Source of the DNA: Limnomonas spitsbergensis
Taxonomy: Eukaryota > Chlorophyta > Chlorophyceae > Chlamydomonadales
Direction: 5' to 3'
Length of the DNA stretch: 64,000 bases
Assembly (NCBI GenBank): GCA_037349105.1
Contig: JAYJMM010000019.1
Location: forward strand, 2,787,501 to 2,851,500
Below, piece after piece: positions 19,971 to 31,900 of the stretch. The notes below the pieces were generated by a model. That model ran no database searches and had not been told where the DNA came from. It was given only the letters and a program-made list of their open reading frames with translations. Numbering within the stretch: position 1 is the stretch's first letter; each line of letters starts with the position of its first letter. Position numbers and translations under genes: made by a program.

Positions 19971-22900
19971 ATGTTCCCCGGTGGCTATCCTCATCCGCAC
20001 CACGCCTCTGGCTACGTCCAGGGCATGGGCTACGTGCATGCCCAACCCGCGCCGTTCTACGGCGACTCGGTCCAGATCCCTTCGAGCCTTCCGTTCTACC
20101 CGCCCCCGCAGCTCCAGCCTCCTCCCTATGGCGGGTACCTCCCAGTCCCCTACCGCGACGTCGGACCCTCTCCCCACATGGAGGCAGCCCCATGGTTCAA
20201 CCCCTCGAACGGGGTGCCTATGATGGGCCACCTACCCTACCACGGCCCCATGCAGCCTGCCATGCCAGCTCCCCACCATCAACCGCAGTGGCAGCCGACA
20301 ACGCCCAGCGGCATGCACATGGGACCCGAGGCAGAATACCCCGATGACGGGGCCGACGGCTACTATGACGAAGAGGGCACTTACTACGAAGACAGTACCG
20401 AAGCCTATCCGGAGGAGGGAGCGTACCCTGAAGACGATGCTTATCCCGAACAGAATGCTCCTTACCACGAGGGAGGCGCCTACACTCACGACGGCGCTTA
20501 CGCGACAGAGGGAACCTACTCCAATGAGGGTGCACATGCCGAAGACGGTACCTACTTTGCTGCTGATTCAGACTCTTACTCGCAGCACCAGCAGCAGCAG
20601 CAGCGCCAGCAAGCGTCAAAAAAGGCGCTCGCGATCGTGGCCCCGCCATCCCGTGGGACTGGCAGGGTGGTAGGATGGGCCGCTTCCCCGGCCGCCGCCT
20701 CCGATTCAAATGTCGCCGCTGCCTCCTTCGCCGCTGCTGCTTCCAGCTCAGCGGCCCTGGCGGCCATTCAGGTTGGCGCAGGCACTCGCACGATGGAGGA
20801 ACAGCTGATGAGCCGCGCCATGCTGGAGGCCATGACCAGGTGTGAAACGGTATGAAAACATTTTCCTAAATCCTTAACGGCACCATGGGGGAGTACCTTA
20901 TGAGCCGCGCCATGCTGGAGGCCATGACCAGGTGTGAAACGGTATGAACACATTTTCCTAAATCCTTAACGGCACCATGGGGGAGTACCTTATGAGCCGC
21001 GCCATGCTGGAGGCCATGACCAGGTGTGAAACGGTATGAACACATTTTCCTAAATCCTTAACGGCACCATGGGGGAGTACCTTATGAGCCGCGCCATGCT
21101 GGAGGCCATGATCAGGTGTGAAACGGTATGAACACATTTTCCTAAATCCTTAACGGCACCATGGGGGAGTACTTTATGAGCCGCGCCATGCTGGAGGCCA
21201 TGACCAGGTGTGAAACGGTATGAACACATTTTCCTAAATCCTTAACGGCACCATGGGGGAGTACCTTATGAGCCGCGCCATGCTGGAGGCCATGACCAGG
21301 TGTGAAACGGTATGAACACATTTTCCTAAATCCCCAACGGCATCATGGGGGAGCAGCTTATGAGCCGCGCCATGCTGGAAGCAATGTACAGGTGTGAAGC
21401 GGTGTGAACCCCCAACGCTCGACCCAGTAAATTTGTAACAAAACCCCTAAATCCTATACGGCACTAAAGAGGAACAGCTGATGAGCCACGCCATGCTGGA
21501 GGCTATGACCAGGTGTGAAGCGGTGTGAACCCCTAACCCTCGACCCTGTAGATTTGTAACGAAAACCCTAAATCCTGTACAGCACTGGAGGATCAGCTTG
21601 TGAGTCGTGCCATGCTGGAGGCCATGATCAGGTGTGAAATGGTATGAACACATTGTCCTAAATCCCCAACGGCATCATGGGGGAGCAGCTTATGAGCTGC
21701 GCCATGCTGGAAGCAATGTACAGGTGTGAAACGGTGTGGACCCTCAAGGATCAACCCTAAACTTTGCTCCTTGGGGGGTCAGCTTAAGAGCCATGCCATG
21801 CAGCCATGCTGGATGCCATGTCAAGGTGTGAAATGGTATGAACCCTTACCCCTATATCCTACTTGTTTTGAAAAACTACCTTAAACCCTGAACGGCACAT
21901 TGTAGGAGCACATCATGAGGAGAAACAGCCATCCTTGAGCTAAACACCAGGTGTGAAATGGTGTGAACCCCTAACCCTTAAAATCCTAAAGACCACCATG
22001 GGGGCACAGCTGATGTCCCGCACAATGCTGGAGGTGATGACTAGGTGTGAAACGGTGTGAACCCTTTGCCCTAAATCCTGAGCAGTACAATGGAGGAGCG
22101 GCTGATGAGCTATGCCACGCTGTTGGCTCTGAACATTTGACTGCATGACCTCCTGACCTTTCCTGTCCTCCACCTCCCCTGCCCCCCTCTTGTCCCCCCC
22201 CCCCCCCATCTCCCTTCAGCCTCGCTCCCACTTGTTTCATGGCTCAAGTTCAGAGACTCTTCTCCACCCCTAACTCCACCTGCTTAAACTTCACCTCCTC
22301 TGCCCCCCTCTGCCCCTCCCTATCAGCCTCGCTTCCTCATGGATCGTGATACTCAAGTTCAGAGGCCCCTCCACCCCTATCTGAACCTCCTTGGCCTCCT
22401 CCTTTCCCTTCTTTACTTCCCCACCCGCCCCTCCCATTCCGCCTCCCTGCAGCCGCGCTCCTACCTAAATCGTGGTACTCAAGTTCAGCGCTTCCACCCC
22501 TAACTTGACCTCCTTGGCCTCCTCCTCCTCCTCCCTCCTCCTCTTCTACCCCCCCCTCCTGCTCCTCCTCCTCTACCTCCCACCCCCCTGAACCTCCTTC
22601 TATGCCTCCCATCCCCTGAACCTCCTCCGCTACCTCCCCCCCCCTGAACCTCCTCCGCACCCCCCTCTCACCCCTTGCAGTCTCGCTCCCACATGGATCG
22701 TGATTCTCAAGTTCAGCGGTATTGACTCGACCCAGGTGGTCCTGACCTCTGAGGAGCTCCTTCGCCAGCATGCCCAGCACCGCCTACAGGTCCAGACGCT
22801 GCTGGTCGGTGTCAAGGGCAAGGGGGCGGGGCCGAGGGGCCTGTTGTCAGCAGCCTTCTTCAGGTAAGCAGGGGCAATGTAGGAAAGGGCATGCCCAGCA

Positions 22901-25900
22901 CCGGCTGCAGGTCCAGACGCTGCTGGTCGGTGTCAAGGGCAAGGGGGCGGGGCCGAGGGGCCTGTTGTCAGCAGCCTTCTTCAGGTAACCAGGGGCAATA
23001 TAGGGGAGGGACTGCGATCTAACTGCTGCTCCATGCCGCACAGCTGTAACTCAGCTGCCACTCAGCTGCCACTCAACTGCTTCTTTGCATAACCCTTCAG
23101 TTCATCTTGGTCCTGCAGGCGATTCAAATGCCACCTGACTGCAACGGGACTGCTATTCCATTGCCACGCAACTATTACTTAACTGTCACTTAACTGTCGC
23201 CTGCAGGCCCTTTCAGCCAACCCTGGTCCTGCACGCGATTCAACTGCTGCTTAACTGAAACTGAAGTGCTACTCCATGGCCACTCAGCTATTACACAACT
23301 GCCACTGAACTGCCGTTCAACTTCCACCTTGCAGGCCCTTCAGCTCGTCTTGGTCTAGCTGGCAATTCTACTGCCACTCAACTGCAACTGAAGTGCCACC
23401 CAACTGTACTATAACTGCTGCTCCTTCGCCGCTCAGCTATTACTGAGCTATAACTCAACTGCCACACAACTGCAACTGAAGTGCCACCCAACTGCAATGT
23501 AACTGCTAATCCGTCGCCACTCAGCTGTCACCCAACTGCCACTCAACTGCCACTCAACTGCCATCCCGCAGGCCCCTTCAGTTCATCTTGGTCTTGCTGT
23601 TCATTCAACTGCCACTCAACTGCAACTGAAGTGCCACCCAACTGCAATGTAACTGCTAATCCGTCGCCACTCAGCTGTCACCCAACTGCCACTCAACTGC
23701 CACTCAACTGCCATCCCGCAGGCCCCTTCAGTTCATCTTGGTCTTGCTGTTCATTCAACTGCCACTCAACTGCAACTGAAGTGCCACCCAGCTGCAATAT
23801 ACCTGCTGCTCCGTCGCCACTCAGCTGTTATTGAGCTATTACTCAACTGCCACTCAACTGCCATTCAACTGCCACCTCGCAGGCCTCTTCAGTTCATCTT
23901 GGTCTTGTTGGCCACGCAAAAGGGCTACGAACCAGTCACTGAAGAGCAGCTGCTCAAGGGCCTGCCCCCTCCTGACTGGTAAGTACTGCCTGAGGGATTC
24001 AAGGTAGATGGAAACAGCAACCCCTGATCCAGGACCTGCCTCCTCTCAACTGACATGTACTGGCATGTACTGCCTGAGAGACGGGGTTGAGGGCTTAGGG
24101 TTCATCTAGACCGGTGGACTGAAACAGAAATCCCTAATCAAGGGCCTGCCCCCACTTGACTGGTAAGTACTGCATGAGGGATTGAAGGTAGACGGGAAGA
24201 GCAACCCTGCTTCAGGACCTGCCTCCTCTTGACTGGTATGTACGGCCTGGGAGACAGGGTTCAGGGTGAAGGGTTGATCTAGATTGGTGGACTGAAACAG
24301 TACTCCTTGATCAAGGGCCCGCCCCCTCCTGACTGGTATGTACTGCCTGTGAGGCAGGGTTGAGGGTTTAGGGTTTATCTACAATGGTTGACTTAAACAG
24401 GAATCCCTGCTCCAGGGCCTGCCCCCGCCTGGCTGATATGTACTGCCTGCAAGGCAGGGTTGACTTTTAAATTCCACACCCCAAACCCTCCACCCTTGGT
24501 CCCTTTACCACAAACCCTGATCCAGGGCTCGACCCCTTACAGCTTGCCAGTGTTGGGCTTTGGAGACGCAGTGAACACCTGAACCATATGCGATAACCCA
24601 TAAATTACAATTGTACAAACGATGCAACCATGGATCCTATCACAGGGCTTGCCCCTTTTTGGCTTTCCAGTGGCGTGCTTGCGAGATGTAGGGGCCATGT
24701 GGACCCCAGGCCATCAACCTTCAACTATCTTAAAGTATCTTTAAGTATCTTAAATTATCTAGCCCTAAAACCGTAGACCTTGTCGCAGGGCTTGCCTTAA
24801 CACTGCCAATCTAACCCCTTTAAGCCCCATGATGGTCTTAGTGTGAATTAAGTATGAATGCCACACACCTGTGCTTCATACTTTGCCTTATACCTGAAAC
24901 CCTAGATCCTGGAAACCCACACGTGCTTTCCACACTTCACCCTGAACCCTGAACCCTACATCCTGGAAACCCACACATCCTTTCCACACTTCACCTGAAG
25001 CCTCAAATCCTTGATGCCCCATCTTGATCCCGCTCTGCCTGCAGGTGTGTCCCTGTGTCAACCTTTGTTTGTGCAGCTCACACTATTTCACACTATTTAC
25101 ACACTCAGCAGGCTTGCAATTCTCTGAGCCCATGTTTAATGCTTTCCACACTATTTCCGATCCATGTTGGCAGGTGCATCCCTGAGCCTATCCCCAGCAT
25201 TTTTGTCCACACTGTTTCACACTCTGTGCACACTGTGTATGCACTCAATGGGCTGGTGTGTCCCTGAGCCCATCTTTGGTGCTTTCCACACTATTTCCAC
25301 ACGATTTCCACGCTAATTTCACACCCTATCTGCAGGTGTATCCCCGAGCCCATCTTCAGCGCACCCGCCCGCCAGCTGGCCCGCCTTCGGACTGGCAAGC
25401 CCACCGAGCCTGGCAGCAGTACAGGCAGGCCCAACCAGCCAGACAGCAACGGCACGGCGGACAATCGGGGGGCCATGGTGCACGCCAGCAACGGCGGCAG
25501 CAGCAGGGGCAGCGGGAGCGGCAGTGGCGGTGGAGGCGCGAGCGGAGGTGGCGATGGGGGTGGCAGCGGTAGCGGGACGTATGCGGACACGTTGGAGCTG
25601 TTGTCTGGATCGCTGTTTTGGTCCCCAGTGCAGGTGGGGGTCAACCCAAACCATAGATCCTTCAACCCAAATTATAGACCCTCCAACCCCGGTGCAGGTG
25701 GGGGAAAAAGGTTGACTGCGTTCAATATATGATGTGTGCATGAGGTAGAGGTGGAAGGGGGAAAGGTTGAGCGTACATCAATAGATTATACACGCATGAG
25801 GCTGGAGAATGTCATGGAAGGTATATCATGTAGGCTACTATGCTGGGGGAGATAGCAGGTATATCATGTTTGCTGGGGGGTGCGGAAGGTGCTGGGTGTA

Positions 25901-28900
25901 CCCCTTCCTCTCCTGCCCTCTCTACTTTCCTGTACCCCTCCCACCTCTACCTCCTCCTGCCCTCGTGCCCTCCTGCCCCACTCCTTCCTCCCATCACCCT
26001 GAAAAGCCTCAAACGCTGTAAGGGGGTCACCTTTTCTAGTTGCATGTTAAGCTACATTTCTATGTTACCTCATACTATGCTGTGGGTGGGTCACCTTCTC
26101 TTGTTGCATCCTTGTTATTGCTACATCACTATTCTTGCTGTTCCCAATTACCTTCAATCCCTCAGGCAGTACTTACCAGTCAGGAGGGGGCAGGCCCTTC
26201 ATAAGGGATTGCTGTTCACATCTGATCAATCCCTCATGCAGTACCAGTCGAGAGGGGGCAGGCCCTGCATAAGGGATTGCTATTTCAGCCTGATCAATCC
26301 CTCAGGCGGTACTTACCAATCAGGAGGGGGCAGGCCCTGCATAAGGGATTGCTGTTCCCATCTGATCAATCCCTCATGCAGTACTTACCAGTCAGGAGGG
26401 GCAGGCCCTGCATAAGGGATTGCTATTCACATCTGATCAATCCCTCATGCAGTACTTACCAGTCGAGAGGGGCAGGCCCTGCGTAAGGGATTGCTGTTCC
26501 CATCTGATCAATCCCTCATGCAGTACTTACCAGTCAGGAGGGGCAGGCCCTGCACAAGAGATTGCTATTCATATCTGATCAATCCCTCATGCAGTACTTA
26601 CCAGTCGAGAGGGGCAGGCCCTGCATAAGGGATTGCTATTCCCATCTGATCAATCCCTCAGACAGTACTTACCTGTCAGGAGGGGGCAGGCCCTTCATAA
26701 GGGATTGCTATTCACATCTGATCAATCCCTCATGCAGTACCAGTCGAGAGGGGGCAGGCCCTGCATAAGGGATTGCTATTTCAGCCTGATCAATCCCTCA
26801 TGCAGTACTTACCAGTCAGGAGGGGGCAGGCCCTGCATAAGGGATTGCTATTCCCACCTGATCAATCCCTCATGCAGTACTTGCCAGTCAGGAGGGGGCA
26901 GGCCCTGGAACAAGGAGTACTGTTTCAGTCCACTTGTCTAGATCAACCCTTAGCCCTTAACCCTGTCTCTCAGGCAGTACATGTCAGTTGTGAGAAGGCA
27001 GGCCCTGGAGCATGCTTGCTGATCCCATATACCTCAAACCCCTTAGGCAGTGCATCCTTGCCATTACTACATCACTATTTTACCAAGGTAAATACTTGTA
27101 ATGCCTTATAGCTTAGCATCACTAAGATGTTCAGATGTCCGAAGGGCACCTGCTCCTCCATGTCTCCCTGCCCCCGAACATATTCCACACGTCCACACCT
27201 CTCCCCTCATACCTAGTCACAGATATACCCTCTATGATACTCCTCTCCCACACCCACTTATTCCCAACCTGTCCACTGGCCCCTCCCCCCTTGTCTCAGT
27301 CTTATGATATGGCTGTGGCTGACTGGCGGAGGGCTGCCAAACCCTTACCCCTTACCCATCCCCCTCGATCTTGGTAGAGGCTGGCAGGCAGAGGGTTGCC
27401 TAACATTGGAGCAGCGCTAAGCGGGCTGCCCTCATGCCTGCCCCTCACTTACATGCCAGTCAATACGACATTACGGTACCCCCCTCCTCCCCCCCCTATT
27501 TTCCCAGTCCTACCATTCCGGTGGTAGGTGGCTGGCAGAGGGCTGCCTCACATCAGAGCAGGTGCTGATTGGGCTGGCCTCATGCCACCCCCCTGATCAA
27601 CAGATCATTGTGTCACCCTCCACTCCCAGTCTTATGACCCTGGTGGTGGCTGGCGGGCTGAGGGTTACCCGACCCAGGATCAGGTGCTGAGTGGGCTGGC
27701 CTCATGCCACCTCCCTAACATGTACATGCAATACTCATTACGGTACCCCCCCTCCTCCCCCCCCCCCATTGTCATACAAACCTGGTGGTGGCTGGCGCGC
27801 GGAGGGTTACCCGACCCAGGATCAGGTGCTGAGTGGGCTGGCCTCATGCCACCTCCCTAACATGTACATGCAATACTCATTACGGTAACCCCCTCCTCCC
27901 CCCCCCCCCATTGTCATACAAACCTGGTGGTGGCTGGCGCGCGGAGGGTTACCCGACCCAGGATCAGGTGCTGAGTGGGCTGGCCTCATGCCACCCCCCT
28001 AACATGTACATGCAATACTCATTACGGTACCCCCCCTCCTCCCCCCCCCCCCATTGTCATACAAACCTGGTGGTGGCTGGCGCGCGGAGGGTTACCCGAC
28101 CCAGGATCAGGTGCTGAGTGGGCTGGCCTCATGCCACCCCCCTAACATGTACATGCAATACTCATTACGGTACCCCCCCTCCTCCCCCCCCCCCCATTGT
28201 CATACAAACCTGGTGGTGGCTGGCGGGCGGAGGGTTACCCGACCCAGGATCAGGTGCTGAGTGGGCTGGCCTCATGCCACCTCCCTAACATGTACATGCA
28301 ATACTCATTACGGTACCCCCCCTCCTCCCCCCCCCCCCATTGTCATACAAACCTGGTGGTGGCTGGCGGGCTGAGGGTTACCCGACCCAGGATCAGGTGC
28401 TGAGTGGGCTGGCCTCATGCCACCTCCCTAACATGTACATGCAATACTCATTACGGTACCCCCCCTCCTCCCCCCCCCCCCATTGTCATACAAACCTGGT
28501 GGTGGCTGGCGGGCGGAGGGTTACCCGACCCAGGATCAGGTGCTGAGTGGGCTGGCCTCATGCCACCTCCCTAACATGTACATGCAATACTCATTACGGT
28601 ACCCCCCCTCCTCCCCCCCCCCCCATTGTCATACAAACCTGGTGGTGGCTGGCGCGCGGAGGGTTACCCGACCCAGGATCAGGTGCTGAGTGGGCTGGCC
28701 TCATGCCACCTCCCTAACATGTACATGCAATACTCATTACGGTACCCCCCCTCCTCCCCCCCCCCCCATTGTCATACAAACCTGGTGGTGGCTGGCGCGC
28801 GGAGGGTTACCCGACCCAGGATCAGGTGCTGAGTGGGCTGGCCTCATGCCACCCCCCTAACATGTACATGCAATACTCATTACGGTACCCCCCCTCCTCC

Positions 28901-31900
28901 CCCCCCCCCCATTGTCATACAAACCTGGTGGTGGCTGGCGCGCGGAGGACTGCCTATTATCCGAGCAGGCTGCCCTCATGCCAACCCCCCTCGTTAACAT
29001 GCAATGAGATATTACGTCCCTCCCCCCCCCCCTTGTCCCAGTCTTATGATCCCGGTGGTGGCTGGCGCGCGGAGGGCTGCCTCACGTCAGAGCAGGCACT
29101 GAGTGGGCTGCGAGCGGGTCGGCTGTGTAGCATGACTCCCATCATGGGCTCCGCGTGTGCCGTGAACAAACGGGTCTGGATTCCGACGGCTCTCATGCTG
29201 CCTCTGGGGGCCCTGGCATACATGAACGCACGCAGCGGGCGAAGGTAGGTTCAGGGTTTTAAGATTGACATGAGCGCATGCAGCGGGGGAAAGTGGGTTC
29301 AGGGGTTGGAGGTTAAGATGAACGCATACAGCGGGCGATAGTGGGTGAGGGATGAAGGGTGAAGGGTGAGGGATGAAGGGTGAGGGATGAAGGGTGAAGG
29401 GTGAGGGATGAAGGTTGAGGGATGAAGGGTGAAGGGTGTTTACGCGAACAAGCGCGTGTGGATCCCCACCGCCCTCATGCTGACGCTGGGGGCAAAGGCG
29501 TACATGAACGCACATAGCAGGCGGAGGAGGGTGAAGGTGTTCAAGGTTAACACGAACGCGTACAGAGGGCGAAGGTGGGTTAAGGGGTGATGGGTCAAGC
29601 GGTCACACAAACAGTAGAGTGTGGATCCCTCTGCTCACATGCTGCCGCTGGGGGCCCTGGATTCCATGCACGGCAGGCTAAGGGGGTTAGGGGTGCAAGG
29701 TTAACATGAACGTACACAGCAGGCGGAGGTGGGTTGAGGTTTTAGCATTTATGTGAATATAAGGGATCCACGCCCTACTACTCGCATGTCACAGCTGGTG
29801 GCCTTGGCGCATGCAACAGGCGAAGGTGGGTTAGGGTTAAGCATTGACAACGTGTGTGGAAGGTGTGGAAGTGTGGATCCCCTCGGCCCGCTTGCTAATC
29901 TAAAACCCTCAACCCTTAACCCTTAAAACCCCAAACTACGTTTGACCCCAAATGGTTAGCTCTCCACCCTAAATCTGGCTCAACCCCGAACCTCCCCACC
30001 CACAGCCACCCGAACCTCCCCACCCGCCCACCCACTCAACCTGAACCTGGCTCAACCACCCACCCAAACCTCCCCAGCCACCCAACAAACCACCCACCCG
30101 AACCTCCCCACCCACCCATCCACCCACCCACCCACCCGAACCACCCCGCCCACAGGCTGGTGCCCCTGTCCATCCACGACATGTCCTACATCAACAGCCA
30201 CGTATTTCGAGCCGTCCAGTGGGGAGGACCGGACGCGCCCAACAAGCGCCTGCTGCTGGAAGCTGAGCAGAAGGTGGCAGCAGCGGCAGGCCCGCCGAAG
30301 CTTGGGGCCAGCGCCGCCCCTTTCAAACCGACGGCAGTTGCTTTCAAACCCGCGGGAAGTGGTGCTGTTTTCAAGCCTGCTGCGACGGCCGCCACGTTCA
30401 CACCTGCGACCGCCACGTTCACACCTGCAGCGACCGCGTTCACACCTGCGGCCGCCGTGTTCACTCCTGCGGCAAACTCTGCCTCGTTCACACCTGCGGC
30501 CACCGCGTTCACACCTGCGGCGACTGCCGCCTCGTTCACACCCGCAGCGACAGCTACTGCGTTCACACCCGCGGCGACTGCCACTGCATTCACACCTACA
30601 GCAACAGCCGCCGCATTCACGCCCGCAGCGACAGCCGCCGCGTCCACGCCTGCAGCAGCAGCGGTTGCAAAGCTGGGGGCCGCTGCCGCACCGTTCAAGC
30701 CCGCAGCAGGTGGCGGCGGCGGCGGCGGAGGAGCCTCACTCCTCCCCGCCCCTTCCGCTGCCAGCCCTCCGGCCGGAGCCAGCCCCTCGCTGAAAGCTGC
30801 TGTGGCGGCCAAGCCGTTTGTCATGATGGCGCCGGCAGCCCCTTCGGCCCCCGTGACTACTCCCGCGACCACAACCAGCTCCATGGGAACCGCGACGAGC
30901 GCTGCCTCCTCCGCCGCCGTCGGCAACGGCAACGGCCGCGCCCTAACCGCCAGCGCAAAGCCCTACCAGCCTCCGCTCTCCTCTGCAACCTCCTCCTCCT
31001 CCTCAGCCGTCTCCGAGCCTCCACCTCTGCTCCCAGCAGCGGCGGTGGTCGCGGCCGCCTCGTCAGTCCTCGTTGCCGGCGCCAAGCCGTTTGTGCCGGT
31101 GTCATCCCCTCCCATTGCCTCTTCCTCCATTCGATTTGAACCCGCGGGCAATGTTCCATCCCTCGGTGCAGCTTCGCCGGCGGGACCCGACACATCTGCC
31201 GGTACAGGAGATCTGGCAGCTGCTGCTCGCCCTGCTGGGGTTGCCTCCCTGAATGGTGAGCGCTCCCGAGAGGGAACAGGAGGTGTTCTAGCTGCTGCTC
31301 GCCCTGCTGGTGCTGCGTCCCCCCGAACGATGAGGCTTGCAGTCTTTCCTGTAGGTGAGCCCTTCACCCTAAACCCTAAACCCGAATGGTCCGGCTTGAA
31401 GTATGTCCTGTAGGTGAGCCCTCCTCAGGGGGGAAACAGCTGTCCTGTTGGTACATCTTAATGGAGCTGCATCCACTAAAAGATCTGCATGCAATGATTT
31501 CCTTTTTTTGTGGTTCCTTCAAATTCTTAACTCTTAACCTCATTTTTCGGCGGCCCCTAAAAACTTTTCACCTTTTCCCCTGTTTCTGCAGCCCCTAGAA
31601 ACCCTACAGCCTTAACCCTTTTTTCTGCGCCCCCCAAAAACCCTCAACCCTGAACCCTACAACCCTTTTCCCGTGGCCCAAAAGAAACCCTGAAACCCTT
31701 TTTATCCAGGTTACCCTGAAGGCCCAACAGCACCGACAACGCCGTCGCTCGTGTCTCCCTCTAATGCTGCTGATGCTGCTGCCGCTGCCACTGCTGCCAT
31801 GACAGCCATGGCGACATCCCCCGCAACCAAGGCAGCGGCGGCGGCGGAGGTAGCGGCGGCGGCAGTCCCCTTCCCTCCTACTTCTGCCATAACGACAGCG

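Noticed and set aside
27691..29248. Series of 68-codon ORFs reading SYKPGGGWRAEGYPTQDQ
   Set aside because: They are the 143-bp intronic array; only the final unit, in modified form, is exon 5.
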